From assembly GCA_947460595.1 (NCBI GenBank), contig CANHGS010000020.1, positions 1 to 56,986 on the forward strand: 56,986 bases of DNA, written 5' to 3'. Source of the DNA: Bacteroidota bacterium. GTDB taxonomy: Bacteria; Bacteroidota; Bacteroidia; Chitinophagales; Chitinophagaceae. The notes under the pieces are model-generated. The model worked only from the letters and a program-made list of their open reading frames with translations, ran no database searches and was not told where the DNA came from. The stretch's first letter is position 1. Every line of letters starts with the position of its first letter. Below are positions 36,850 to 46,705 of this stretch, one piece after another. A program made the translations under genes and the position numbers.

Positions 36850-36871
36850 TACTAACTTTCTTTATCAACAT

Positions 36872-36902
36872 AAGGCCATTCTCAACAGAATGGCCTTTTT
36901 CA
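36872..36902 (+). terminator. Terminator of the cold-shock gene
   Basis: AAGGCCATT (36872-36880) pairs with AATGGCCTT (36889-36897) over an 8-nt loop, followed by T residues. Confidence 0.9.
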
Positions 36903-36935
36903 TGCCCCAGCCCCCCAATTTGCTTCTCTAAATGC

Positions 36936-36943
36936 TATATTTG
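36936..36943 (+). promoter_or_regulatory. -7 box of the purine nucleoside phosphorylase gene
   Basis: TATATTTG is a perfect TAnnTTTG box 18 nt before the ATG at 36962. Confidence 0.5.
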
Positions 36944-36961
36944 CCGGATTAATTTTTAGCT

Positions 36962-37783
36962 ATGGCAACACTCATGCAACAATTGGAAGGGACAGTGCAG
37001 TTTATCAGGTCTAAAACCCAGACCCAAACCAAGATTGGAATTATTTTGGGTAGCGGATTGGGTAATTTATCCAATCAAATAGCGGCCGATTTGGAAATCC
37101 CTTATGGAGAAATCCCCCATTTTCCGGTAAGTACCGTAGAAGGACACAAGGGCCGTTTGATTTTTGGTCAACTGGGTGGAAAGCAAGTGTTGGTGATGGC
37201 GGGCCGATTCCATTTTTATGAAGGTTATACGGCCCAGCAAGTGGCTTATCCAGTAAGGGTCATGCGCATGCTTGGCGTTGAGACCTTATTGTTGTCCAAT
37301 GCCGCTGGTGGGGTGCAAGACAAAATGCAGGTAGGAGATTTGATGATCATCAATGACCATATTAGTCTTTTCACCATTAACCCTCTCTTGGGTAAGAATG
37401 AAGACGGACTAGGAACCAGGTTCCCAGATATGAGCGAGCCCTATAGCAAGGACCTGATTCAGAAAGTGCAAGCAATAGCCGCAAAAAACAATATTCCCTT
37501 AAAACAAGGCGTATATACTGGTGTAACCGGACCTACTTTTGAAACCAGGGCAGAATATAGGCTGATTCACGCATTGGGTGGAGACGCTGTAGGTATGAGC
37601 ACCGTGCAAGAAACCATTGCCGCCAAACACTGTGGCATGGACGTATTTGCCATTAGTGTGATCACCGATATAGGTATTAGAGAAGAAGAGAATACCATTA
37701 CACATGAAGAGGTTTTGCAAGCTGCCAAGGATGCAGAACCCAAATTAACATTATTGTTTAGTGAATTGGTGGCAAGTTTGTAA
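36962..37783 (+). CDS. punA: Purine-nucleoside phosphorylase, trimeric type
   Basis: This 273-residue enzyme cleaves inosine and guanosine with phosphate in purine salvage. The phosphate-binding loop GIILGSGLG, the motif MAGRFHFYEGY, LSNAAGG and the base-binding EAYT-like segment GPTFETRAEY followed by GMSTVQE are all intact. It is of the mammalian/PunA trimeric class rather than the DeoD hexamer. The putative porin gene follows 14 bp later. Confidence 0.94.
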   Translation: MATLMQQLEGTVQFIRSKTQTQTKIGIILGSGLGNLSNQIAADLEIPYGEIPHFPVSTVEGHKGRLIFGQLGGKQVLVMAGRFHFYEGYTAQQVAYPVRVMRMLGVETLLLSNAAGGVQDKMQVGDLMIINDHISLFTINPLLGKNEDGLGTRFPDMSEPYSKDLIQKVQAIAAKNNIPLKQGVYTGVTGPTFETRAEYRLIHALGGDAVGMSTVQETIAAKHCGMDVFAISVITDIGIREEENTITHEEVLQAAKDAEPKLTLLFSELVASL

Positions 37784-37797
37784 ATCAATCAGGACTA

Positions 37798-39861
37798 ATG
37801 CTATTAAAGAATTGGTATAGGTTAATGGGTTTGTGTTTGCTACTAGCAATCACAACTGGCCCCTTGATGGCCCAACCCAACAGATCCTTTAATGCCAATT
37901 CCATGAGCCGGACTAGTGGAAGCGCAGATCAATATAGTTTAGATAGTCAGGGTAAGGCAGTAAAAAACGATAGTAAAAACGATAGCTTACAACACAGAGA
38001 CAAATACGCGGATTCTATTACCATTTATTATCGTTTTTATGATAGTACTAGGAATAGAATTTTGGATTCCTCTGTGAATGATTTTTACAATCGCTATCCA
38101 CTTGCGGCCAATTACCATACCCTGGGAAATTATGGTGGAGCTGCACAGTCTTATTTTTTTAATCCCGTACTCAAAGCCGGATGGGACCCGGGTTTACACC
38201 AATATGATCCTTATAAATTTACCCACGAGAATACTCGATTTTTTTCAACCACCAGACCTTATACAGAGCTGACTTATTTGTTGGGTTCTAAGGCAGAACA
38301 GTTAATTAATATCTTACTCACGCAAAACAAGAAAAGTAATTTCAACTATAGTTTTGAGTATCGATTTAGCTCGGCCCCAGGTTATTTAAAAACGCAGAAT
38401 AACTCACATAATAATTTTAGGGTTACCATGCACTATCAGGGCAGGGCCAAACAGTATGAAGCTTTTTTTATTTTTCTGTCAAACAAAGCAACTGCTTCAG
38501 AAAATGGCGGATTGCAAGACCCAAAAGGTTTGGAAACACTGGCATTGAACGATCCCTATGAATTAGAAACTAGGTTGGGTACTGCAGGAGCTGCAAGTAG
38601 AAATCCTTTTAATACCACGGTGAATACGGGGAATACGTATAGGGAATCCAGTTATTTATTTAGACACCATTATGACTTGGGTAAAAAAGATTCTACGGTT
38701 ACGGATAGTATCACTTATCATATTTTCTATCCCAGGTTTAGAATAGAACACACTTTCAAATACGCCAGTAACCAATATTCTTTTAGTGATAATGCGGTAG
38801 ATACGGCAAGGTATCGCAAGTATATGGGGGTGAGTTTTGCCAACAGTTCTAATGGATTCACTTTTGCAGACAAATGGAAAGAGATTAACAATGAATTTGC
38901 CCTCTATTCATTCCCAGACAAAAACAACCAGAGTCAGTTTTTAAAATTGGGTGTGGCCTTGCAAAATCTGACAGGTACTTTTGATACCCTAACAGGTTCT
39001 CATAGTTTTTATAATGTGAGCGCCTTGGGCGAATATAGAAACCGCACCAGAAATCAAAAATGGGATTTAGAAGCCAGTGGTCAATTATGGATCAATGGGC
39101 TCAATGCGGGAGACTATAGTGCTTATGTAAGCATGAAAAGAGAATTGGGAAGAAAAGTTGGATATCTGAACCTGGGTTTTCAAAACGTAAATAGGTCACC
39201 AACATTTAACCTCAATGACCTCAGTAGCTATTATCCCTTGAATAATCCAACTGGTTTTAACAAGGAAAATTACCTGCGTTTTTTTGTGCATTATGGTAAT
39301 CCCAAAATTGGTTGGAACCTACACGGAGAATATTTTGCCGTGAACAATTATATTTATTACGATAACTTTTTCTCAGCCAAACAAGAAGCCACTTTATTTA
39401 ACGTGCTTCACTTAAGTGCCGATAAAAAATTCAAGCTAGCCCGTCACTGGAACTGGTATACAGAAATTCATTTGCAACAAACCACCGGTGGGCCTCCAGT
39501 AAATCTTCCCTTCTTTTATACCAGGAATAGGATAGCTTTTGAAGGTAATTTCTTTACCAATTTGTTTATTAGTACGGGTATAGAAATCAAGTACCATAGT
39601 GCTTATAAAGCCGATAATTATTCTCCTTTAATGGGTCAGTTTTTCTATCAGAACGCTTATACGGTGAATAATAGACCGGAACTGACAGCTTATTTGAACT
39701 TTAGGATCAAGAGCTTTAAGTCCTTTATTCGGCTTGAAAACCTCAATACCATTAACCCTTCTAATGGGTTTGCCTTTGACAAACGCAATTTTTTTGCGGA
39801 AAACTACGCTGCATCAGGTATTTGGCTCCGATTTGGGGTTTGGTGGAACTTTGTTAATTAG
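37798..39861 (+). CDS. Putative porin (Porin_10 type)
   Basis: This 687-residue outer-membrane protein has a signal peptide ending PLMAQ, a polar linker with repeated KNDSKNDS, and then a long region of alternating aromatic strands. The segment SITIYYRFYDSTRNRILDSS and LGNYGGAAQSYFFNP are typical of the Bacteroidota family annotated as putative porin. The substrate is unknown. The purine nucleoside phosphorylase gene directly upstream is a conserved neighbour in this family as I recall it, but a functional link is unproven. Confidence 0.85.
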   Translation: MLLKNWYRLMGLCLLLAITTGPLMAQPNRSFNANSMSRTSGSADQYSLDSQGKAVKNDSKNDSLQHRDKYADSITIYYRFYDSTRNRILDSSVNDFYNRYPLAANYHTLGNYGGAAQSYFFNPVLKAGWDPGLHQYDPYKFTHENTRFFSTTRPYTELTYLLGSKAEQLINILLTQNKKSNFNYSFEYRFSSAPGYLKTQNNSHNNFRVTMHYQGRAKQYEAFFIFLSNKATASENGGLQDPKGLETLALNDPYELETRLGTAGAASRNPFNTTVNTGNTYRESSYLFRHHYDLGKKDSTVTDSITYHIFYPRFRIEHTFKYASNQYSFSDNAVDTARYRKYMGVSFANSSNGFTFADKWKEINNEFALYSFPDKNNQSQFLKLGVALQNLTGTFDTLTGSHSFYNVSALGEYRNRTRNQKWDLEASGQLWINGLNAGDYSAYVSMKRELGRKVGYLNLGFQNVNRSPTFNLNDLSSYYPLNNPTGFNKENYLRFFVHYGNPKIGWNLHGEYFAVNNYIYYDNFFSAKQEATLFNVLHLSADKKFKLARHWNWYTEIHLQQTTGGPPVNLPFFYTRNRIAFEGNFFTNLFISTGIEIKYHSAYKADNYSPLMGQFFYQNAYTVNNRPELTAYLNFRIKSFKSFIRLENLNTINPSNGFAFDKRNFFAENYAASGIWLRFGVWWNFVN

Positions 39862-39946
39862 TTTTTAACAGTCCTTTAATCTTTTTTTTAACAGTATTGG
39901 AATTGCTATATTGGGGAGTATTTTAGACCTATATCCCCAATGATTG

Positions 39947-42475
39947 ATGAACGCACCACTTTATAGAAGATGCTTAGCGCATGCTTGCGCGATGGTGCTG
40001 TTCATGGTATTTTCCCTTGGAACGTATGCTCAAACAATCAATGGTAAAGTAGTGAATAGCTTTACCAAAGAACCTGTGTCATTTGCTTCTGTTTATTGGA
40101 AACTTGCCAATCAAGGTTGCATAACAGATAGTATGGGTTCCTTTCAACTCAGACCTTCTCCATTTGCTATTGATACCATTGTAGTGAGTTATGTTGGTTT
40201 TGAAAAAATGCTGCATCCCCATACTGCTCAGAAAAATCCAACACCCATTACCTTGTTTTTAAGTGAAACAAAAATGAGCGATGGGGCGGTGGTGAAAACC
40301 AAATTCAACAAGGGATTGCGCTGGTGGAGAGCCATCGTTGCCAATAAGCCCAAGAACAATCCTTATAGATTTGACAACTATGCGTATGAGTTGTATAATA
40401 AAATGGAATTTGATTTAGCCAACTTTAACCGCAAAAGTTTAGAAGACAAAAAAGCGCTGAAGCCCTTTGGTTTTATTTTAAATAATATTGATAGTACTTC
40501 GGATGCCAAACCTTTTTTGCCTGTTTACATTACTGAAGCCTTAAGTGAATTTCAATACAGTAACAATCCTTACAAAGCAAGAGAGACTATTAAAGCCGTA
40601 CAAACATCAGGGATCAAGAATGAGACCGTGATGCAGTTTATAGGAGGCGTTACACAAAAGATCAATAGCTACGGCAATTACATGACATTGTTTGGTAAGG
40701 AATTTATTAGTCCGCTGAGCGATATAGCCGACCGTTATTACAATTTTAAAGGAGCAGATACACAGACTATTAACCAACAGAAATACTTTCACTTATTTTT
40801 TACCCCCAAGACAGAAGGAAGCAATACTTTCTCTGGGGATTGTTGGATCCATGCCAAGACCTGGGCCATTCAGAAAATTAACTTGACTGCTTCAGCCACG
40901 GCCGATATTAATTTTGTAAACCGCTTGAGCGTAGTGCAGGAATTTTCCAAGATTACTGATTCAAGCTGGATGTTTTCTAAGGACAAAATGGTGGTAGACA
41001 TGTCTCCTTTTGGTAAGGGTAAGTTTAGTTTTATTGGAAGAAGAACCAGCACGTATAAAGACGTAAAAATAGATCAATCAGCCACCTTAGTCTCCTTGTC
41101 CAAAAGTAATAAACTAACCCAAGTTATCATTACAGATTCCGCCAAATTACAGTCACAGCATTATTGGAACGGCATGCGTCATGAAGGCTTAACAGCTAAT
41201 GAGTTAAACGTGTATCAGATGATAGATACCCTTAAACAAATGCCTGCTTTTCAGAGTATGAAAAACAAAGTGGAGTTTATTTTAGACGGTCATAAGAAAT
41301 TGGGAAAGATAGAAATTGGTCCTTGGTACAAATGGGTAAGTTCTAACCAACACGAGGGTCTGCGTTTGCGATTTGACCTTGGTACTACAGAAAAATTCAG
41401 CAAGTATTTAAGATTGTATGGATACGCAGCTTATGGATTCAAAGATGGCCGTTGGAAGGGTAAGGGAGGGTTTCATTACAAATTGCCCAATAAGAGTGGA
41501 TGGTCTATTGGGGCCAATTATACAGATGACTTAGATAATGGAAGGATCCGATTTATTGACGACGAAAATATTACGGTGGATAATATTTTCAATCGCGTTC
41601 TTAGAAGAAAAGGATTAGTACAAAAGTTCTTGGGAATGCAAGAATTGCGTACCAATGTTTCAAAGGATTTTGAGAACAATATGTCTTTGAAACTGCAATT
41701 CAAACATAGCGAATATGAGACTTTTAATCCATTGCCCAATAGCCGCATGTTTTCTAATAGAGACAGGACGGTGCTAAATTCTGAAATTGGTATTAAATAC
41801 CGTTTTGCACCTGGTGAAAAACTGATTGAAGGCGCTAGAAGAGATTTCAAAATAAAAACACATTTGCCAGTTATTGAGATAGAAATGGCAGCCGGTATTC
41901 CCAATCTGCTCAATAGCGAATACCAGTATCAAAAAATAGCTGGTTATCTATCGCAAAAATTTAGGATTAAAAGATGGGGGCAAATTGATTATATGTTCTA
42001 TGGTGGAAAATACTTTGGTTCAGGCATTCCATTTATGCTCTTAGAAGTGCATCCTGGTAATGAGATCTATTATTACAACAAAAACAGTTTTAACCTCATG
42101 AACCGTTTTGAATATATCTCGGATCATTATGCCGGATTTAATATTGAACACAATTTTGAAAAGAAATTATTCAACCTGATTCCCTTCATGCGCAAAACAA
42201 AAATGCGCCAGTTCTGGAATTTGAAAACGGTTTGGGGAGATGTAAGTGCAGAGAATAGAGGGATTAATCGCTCAGAGTTTAGCTATTATTATCTAAAACG
42301 TATGCGGGAGAATTACTATACAGAAATAGGAACGGGCATTGATAATATCTTTAATTTCTTCCGGATTGATTTGGTATGGCGTTTGGCACCCAATAACCAA
42401 TTGCCCCAGCCTGTATTCTTCAAAAATCAGACCCAGAATTTTGCCATCTTTGGGAGCTTTAAATTGCAGTTGTAA
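39947..42475 (+). CDS. DUF5686 and carboxypeptidase-regulatory-like domain protein
   Basis: This 842-residue outer-membrane protein has a signal peptide (ending GTYAQ), an N-terminal carboxypeptidase-regulatory-like domain (GKVVNSFTKEPVSFASVYW, residues about 30-110) and a long DUF5686 region ending in beta-barrel-like aromatic strands. The ATG at 39947 is chosen over the TTG immediately before it. Function is unknown; members are widespread in Bacteroidota. It is separated by 85 bp from the porin gene and probably has its own promoter. Confidence 0.87.
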   Translation: MNAPLYRRCLAHACAMVLFMVFSLGTYAQTINGKVVNSFTKEPVSFASVYWKLANQGCITDSMGSFQLRPSPFAIDTIVVSYVGFEKMLHPHTAQKNPTPITLFLSETKMSDGAVVKTKFNKGLRWWRAIVANKPKNNPYRFDNYAYELYNKMEFDLANFNRKSLEDKKALKPFGFILNNIDSTSDAKPFLPVYITEALSEFQYSNNPYKARETIKAVQTSGIKNETVMQFIGGVTQKINSYGNYMTLFGKEFISPLSDIADRYYNFKGADTQTINQQKYFHLFFTPKTEGSNTFSGDCWIHAKTWAIQKINLTASATADINFVNRLSVVQEFSKITDSSWMFSKDKMVVDMSPFGKGKFSFIGRRTSTYKDVKIDQSATLVSLSKSNKLTQVIITDSAKLQSQHYWNGMRHEGLTANELNVYQMIDTLKQMPAFQSMKNKVEFILDGHKKLGKIEIGPWYKWVSSNQHEGLRLRFDLGTTEKFSKYLRLYGYAAYGFKDGRWKGKGGFHYKLPNKSGWSIGANYTDDLDNGRIRFIDDENITVDNIFNRVLRRKGLVQKFLGMQELRTNVSKDFENNMSLKLQFKHSEYETFNPLPNSRMFSNRDRTVLNSEIGIKYRFAPGEKLIEGARRDFKIKTHLPVIEIEMAAGIPNLLNSEYQYQKIAGYLSQKFRIKRWGQIDYMFYGGKYFGSGIPFMLLEVHPGNEIYYYNKNSFNLMNRFEYISDHYAGFNIEHNFEKKLFNLIPFMRKTKMRQFWNLKTVWGDVSAENRGINRSEFSYYYLKRMRENYYTEIGTGIDNIFNFFRIDLVWRLAPNNQLPQPVFFKNQTQNFAIFGSFKLQL

Positions 42476-42540
42476 TGGGTCTAATGAAGTAGGCTAATAA
42501 GTCAAGTCTGATTGAAAAGACGCATCTTATTACAGCCGTT

Positions 42541-43737
42541 CTACTGCTCAAAATAAGCCAATGAACCACCCACCCATTCCTTGTCTTTATTGTATCTAAC
42601 ACCTATCATTTTACCCTTGCTCAAACGCGCCAAATTATTGGTAGCAATAGGTCGGGCTTCACCGTCTTTCCAAAAATAGAAAATTCGGATCTCTGCCTTG
42701 GCACCACCATCGGGTGTTTCAATTACATCTGCGTATTTGACTTTGCGTTGTAAGATCCAATTTTCCGGGTCTTTAATGGCGCTTAAATCTTCTGGTTGAA
42801 TATCTATTACTACGCCCTGACCCGCAAAAGAGAACAACGGCTTGAGTACATAATTTTCTAAATCAGTAGGTAATTCAACTATCTCATTCAAGAACCTGGT
42901 ACTTGGTACATAGGGATGTTGAATAAAGGGAAGAGTATGTTTGCTAATTCTATAAAACCAATTGGGGTGAGGAACCCACTCTACATTTAATGGGTCTAAT
43001 AACAGTTTACCCTTTGCCTGAATAGCAGAGCTCTGTTGTTGCAGGTCATCAAAAATGATGCGGTTATAAATGCGGTGAATTGGCGTTTTAATTCCATCCT
43101 TCAAGTAAAACAGATCCATGCCTTCTTGAATCAATTCTGTTAAGCAAACAATGGGAATACCTGTTACTGCAGAAGTGCAATAAAAATCAATCTTGGTTTT
43201 TTGTTGGTGAGGCAAGATTTCTAAAAGCACCACATTTTCTGTTGCGTGTTTGCCCAAGATAATTTCTTTTAGCAGTGTTGCATAAGACTCCGCGTTAAAC
43301 CCATTTAAATAAGGGCTATAATGATCCGGAATTTGAAAATGTTTTCTGGTAATCTGGTCATGAAAAATTTGATAACCAAATAGGGTAGGAAAGCCCTGCA
43401 TTTCTATGAGCTGCGGCTCTAGTTCACCCGCTTCATTTTCACAGATGCCAAAGTCAAAAGCTATAAAATGCGTATGCCCCGATTCATTGGGAACTTTCAC
43501 ATTTTCGGGTATGGCTATAGCCGATTTTTGCATAAAGTCTGGCGCGCAAATCACGTCCACTATAGCCTCACAAGCATCCAGTACCTTATCCTTAAAAGTC
43601 TTGTCAATAAACACCGGTGTTTCAGCCACCCTAAATTCCAAAGCACCTGAGTGAAATGAATTCAAGTCTTCTAAAAATGCTTGGTAAGCAGCAGGACTAA
43701 ATGCTTGATTATAGGCTTTGCGAATAGCTGGTACCAT
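42541..43737 (-). CDS. ATP-grasp-like protein paired with a glutamine amidotransferase
   Basis: I do not recognise a named family. The 398-residue cytoplasmic protein has ATP-grasp-like features in its last third: a lysine-glycine-rich loop (NYVLKPLFSFAGQGVVI, residues about 292-308), then NWILQRKVKYADVIETPDG and a terminal acidic/Asn segment (AEIRIFYFW ... TNNLARLS) that could bind Mg-ATP. The middle contains EPQLIEMQGFPTLFGYQ and RIYNRIIFDDL, recalling glutathionylspermidine-synthetase-like enzymes. It starts 10 bp after the amidotransferase gene, so the two probably work together, perhaps in ATP-driven amide formation. Confidence 0.6.
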   Translation of the reverse strand: MVPAIRKAYNQAFSPAAYQAFLEDLNSFHSGALEFRVAETPVFIDKTFKDKVLDACEAIVDVICAPDFMQKSAIAIPENVKVPNESGHTHFIAFDFGICENEAGELEPQLIEMQGFPTLFGYQIFHDQITRKHFQIPDHYSPYLNGFNAESYATLLKEIILGKHATENVVLLEILPHQQKTKIDFYCTSAVTGIPIVCLTELIQEGMDLFYLKDGIKTPIHRIYNRIIFDDLQQQSSAIQAKGKLLLDPLNVEWVPHPNWFYRISKHTLPFIQHPYVPSTRFLNEIVELPTDLENYVLKPLFSFAGQGVVIDIQPEDLSAIKDPENWILQRKVKYADVIETPDGGAKAEIRIFYFWKDGEARPIATNNLARLSKGKMIGVRYNKDKEWVGGSLAYFEQ

Positions 43738-43747
43738 GGTCTAGGGT

Positions 43748-44587
43748 TTAGGCTTCTACTAATAATCCAACGGCTAGGTTTAGAAAATTAGGTAGAATAT
43801 GTTGATTGGTCCACATGATTTTTTCAGGGTCCTGTAATTGCTCTACCATACTCTGCCATTTGGCTTCTCCATGTTGTTCAATCACACCCGCTTTTTTGTC
43901 TTCCCGTTGCAGGTACATGCTCATGCCAAGGGCATCGGCTTCTGGGTGAAACTGCGTACCAATAAACTCATCCGTAAAACGAATGCTCATGATGGCGCGT
44001 TCATAAGGCACATGTGGTCTGTGCTTCTCAATGGCCAAGATCTTGGCACCCATCTCGCGCAAGCGTTTGTGATTGGGTGTAATTACTTGGTAGTCCCTAC
44101 TATCCACCGCGTAGAAAGGATCACGCATGCCATCCAATACGCTTTCAAATTGCCCATCGTGTAAACGGTGAATGGGAAAGACCCCAAAAGAGGTAGACTT
44201 GCGTTTGCAAACCACACCTACACCATAATGCCGGCAAGCCAATTGAAAACTATGACAGATAAAGAATACGTGCTTTTTTATGGTATTGTTCACATTGCTA
44301 TTCCATGCATCCATTTGTTCTAACCATTGCATGTACAAATTATCCCAGGCTTCACCTGCTGAATCTAATGGAGAGCCGGGCCCACCACTAGAAATATAAA
44401 CATCAAAACTAGTATCGGGAACCGATAATGCTTGGCGCACATTAAATACCTGGTAGGAATAAGTATAGTCATGCTGCTGTGCCCACTGCCTTACAATTTC
44501 CTCAATACAACGCATGCCCTGATTGGCATGACCATCATACAAATCTAGTACGGCTACCTTAATCTCTTTTTTGTCCGTCCAACTCAT
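43748..44587 (-). CDS. Class I glutamine amidotransferase-like protein
   Basis: The 279-residue protein has a class I glutaminase fold with the oxyanion segment SSGGPGSPLD, a nucleophile elbow FICHSFQLACRH (cysteine near residue 110; the usual GxCxGxQ is altered to ICHSFQ) and GTQFHPEAD supplying the His and Glu of the triad. It has no synthetase domain of its own. The ATP-grasp-like gene 10 bp downstream is the obvious partner. The acceptor of the ammonia, or an alternative role in cleaving gamma-glutamyl bonds, is unknown. Confidence 0.8.
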   Translation of the reverse strand: MSWTDKKEIKVAVLDLYDGHANQGMRCIEEIVRQWAQQHDYTYSYQVFNVRQALSVPDTSFDVYISSGGPGSPLDSAGEAWDNLYMQWLEQMDAWNSNVNNTIKKHVFFICHSFQLACRHYGVGVVCKRKSTSFGVFPIHRLHDGQFESVLDGMRDPFYAVDSRDYQVITPNHKRLREMGAKILAIEKHRPHVPYERAIMSIRFTDEFIGTQFHPEADALGMSMYLQREDKKAGVIEQHGEAKWQSMVEQLQDPEKIMWTNQHILPNFLNLAVGLLVEA

Positions 44588-44604
44588 GGGTACAAAAATA
44601 AAAA

Positions 44605-44649
44605 ATCATCGGTAATAGGCGGCTATTGCTTATGCCCATTACCGATGAT
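44605..44649 (-). terminator. Terminator of the M42 peptidase operon
   Basis: ATCATCGGTAAT (44605-44616) and ATTACCGATGAT (44638-44649) form a perfect 12-bp stem. On the minus strand it is followed by a run of T, 16 bp after the M42 stop codon and before the amidotransferase start. Confidence 0.8.
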
Positions 44650-44664
44650 CCTGTGTATAAAAAC

Positions 44665-45789
44665 CTAGAGATAACTCAAATTGGTCTTTGGTGTCAACAC
44701 CAACAAGGTCTCATACATGAGTTTGATGGTCTCTTCAATATCATTTTTATGCAACATTTCTACCGTGGTGTGCATATAGCGTAGCGGTATGGAAATGAGC
44801 ACCGAAGGGCATCCGTCATTGGCATAAGCAAAGCTATCCGTATCTGTTCCTGTGCTGCGGCTCAGCGTTCTCAATTGAACCGGAATATTTTTCTTTTCCG
44901 CCACGTCTTGTACCAATTGCAATAATTTGTTATGAATAGCAGGCGCATAAGCCAAAGATGGTCCCTTACCGCACTGAATATCACCTTCTACAATCTTGCT
45001 GATCATGGGGGTACTGGTATCATGGGTTACGTCAGTTATAATGGCCACATTGGGTTTGATTCTTCGAGCAATCATTTCTGCACCACGCAACCCTATTTCT
45101 TCCTGCACCGCGTTGACCACATACAAACCAAAAGGCAGGGTCTTTTTATTTTCTTTGAGCAAACGAGCCACTTCTGCAATCATAAAACCACCTACGCGGT
45201 TATCAAATGCACGGCCAATTAAAAAGTCATGGGCCAGTTCATCATAACCATCGGCATAAGTAACCACCGAACCAATATGAATACCTAATGCTTCTACTTC
45301 TTTCTTAGACCTAGCACCACAGTCTAGACAGAGGTTCTCTACCTTGGGTTGCTGCTCTTTCTGATCAGGGTTGCTAAAACGGGTATGGATAGCGGGCCAT
45401 CCAAATACGGCTTTAACCGCACCCTTCTTGCCATGAATGAATACACGCATACTAGGCGCAATCTGATGATCCACGCCACCATTGCGTTTTAGGTAAATAA
45501 GACCCTCAGCATTAATATAATTGACAAACCAACTAATCTCATCGGCATGCGCTTCAATGACTACTTTAAAAGGCGCGTCTGGATTAATCACACCCACCGC
45601 TGTTCCATAAGGATCAGTAAACACAGTATCTACATAAGGTTTCACGTATTCCAACCAAAGCTTTTGACCACCGGTTTCAAAACCCACCGGGGAAGCCGTA
45701 TTGATATAGTTTTTCAAAAACGCCATATTGGTCTCACCCAAAATAGACTTGCTCTTTTTTTCTTTCTTGTCTGTTTTTGCCTTAGCCAT
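44665..45789 (-). CDS. M42 family metallo-aminopeptidase
   Basis: This 374-residue cytosolic di-metal aminopeptidase of the tetrahedral TET/PepA type trims peptides. Metal ligands are visible in VIEAHADEISW, RAFDNRVGG, VQEEIGLRGAE and the late SIPLRYMHTTVE. A lysine-rich N-terminal extension of about 20 residues precedes the domain. It is the last gene of a lipoprotein-UbiA-like-M42 operon, 4 bp after the UbiA-like stop codon. Confidence 0.92.
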   Translation of the reverse strand: MAKAKTDKKEKKSKSILGETNMAFLKNYINTASPVGFETGGQKLWLEYVKPYVDTVFTDPYGTAVGVINPDAPFKVVIEAHADEISWFVNYINAEGLIYLKRNGGVDHQIAPSMRVFIHGKKGAVKAVFGWPAIHTRFSNPDQKEQQPKVENLCLDCGARSKKEVEALGIHIGSVVTYADGYDELAHDFLIGRAFDNRVGGFMIAEVARLLKENKKTLPFGLYVVNAVQEEIGLRGAEMIARRIKPNVAIITDVTHDTSTPMISKIVEGDIQCGKGPSLAYAPAIHNKLLQLVQDVAEKKNIPVQLRTLSRSTGTDTDSFAYANDGCPSVLISIPLRYMHTTVEMLHKNDIEETIKLMYETLLVLTPKTNLSYL

Positions 45790-45793
45790 AATA

Positions 45794-46699
45794 TCAATTT
45801 AAAAATTTCATTCCTATAATTCCACAGGCCGCTTTTAAAAGCATGAGCCCGTCAATGATTGCAAGATAGTAGAGAATGCTTTTACGACGGTGCATTGACC
45901 AGCTAACAATTATCAACATCACAAAGGGTATACTGTTAATGAGCATCCTTTCCCAACCGAGTTGCCGGTAAATAGTAAACCTCAAAAAAGCCGCAAAACC
46001 CAGTACTGTCATGGGCATAATTACCCAAAACAAGGTCTTGCGCAACCCAAACCTTACCACAAAAGTCTTAAGTGCCGCATTATGATCCGCTGCATAGTCC
46101 TTGATGTCAAAGAGAATGCAGAGGATGCTGATAAACACAAAATTCTTTAGGAAAAATAACCAACCCATTGTATCAGGTGCATAGTGCTGACCCGTTTCAA
46201 TGGCATTAAAAAGTAGGGGATAAATGGTCACAACGCCCGCCCAAATAAAGCCAATGATAAAGGGTTTGAGCAGGCCCAAGTTCCGTAGGTTAAAACGCTT
46301 GCCACCAAATTGCAATGTTCCATAATAACCCAGTGCTAGCATCGGAAATATCGCCGCAAGGCAGCATTCCGCTAAGTTCATTTGCAGCACTTGCTCGCCA
46401 TATTCAAACAACAAAAAAATGCCACAGAGCCCGCCCATGAGACTAAACTGAACCTGATAAGTGAGCACCAATTTTTTGTGACTGGCATACCACCTGCTCC
46501 GCTCATTGTTGGGTGCATAACCCTTATCATTCCTATACGCGTAAGTATAATAGACCACGGTAGCGCAGAACAAAGCCACATAATAGATGGAACGGTTGAG
46601 TGCAAAACCTTGCTGAAGCGATGCTTCTATAGAAAGCGCCACCACACAGCAACCATAAAACCAGTTGCTATAAAAAAAAGATGGAAGCCATCCTTTCAA
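45794..46699 (-). CDS. UbiA-like membrane prenyltransferase superfamily protein
   Basis: The 301-residue protein has about eight membrane helices and two aspartate-containing motifs in the positions of UbiA prenyltransferases: YAYRNDKGYAPNNERSRWY (residues about 53-71, a degenerate first motif) and LFDIKDYAADHNAALKT (second motif, intact DxxDxxxD-like). The degenerate first motif leaves catalytic activity uncertain. Neither substrate nor acceptor is indicated. It sits between a lipoprotein gene (6 bp gap) and the M42 peptidase gene (4 bp gap). Confidence 0.65.
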   Translation of the reverse strand: MKGWLPSFFYSNWFYGCCVVALSIEASLQQGFALNRSIYYVALFCATVVYYTYAYRNDKGYAPNNERSRWYASHKKLVLTYQVQFSLMGGLCGIFLLFEYGEQVLQMNLAECCLAAIFPMLALGYYGTLQFGGKRFNLRNLGLLKPFIIGFIWAGVVTIYPLLFNAIETGQHYAPDTMGWLFFLKNFVFISILCILFDIKDYAADHNAALKTFVVRFGLRKTLFWVIMPMTVLGFAAFLRFTIYRQLGWERMLINSIPFVMLIIVSWSMHRRKSILYYLAIIDGLMLLKAACGIIGMKFLN

Positions 46700-46705
46700 G
46701 AAAGA

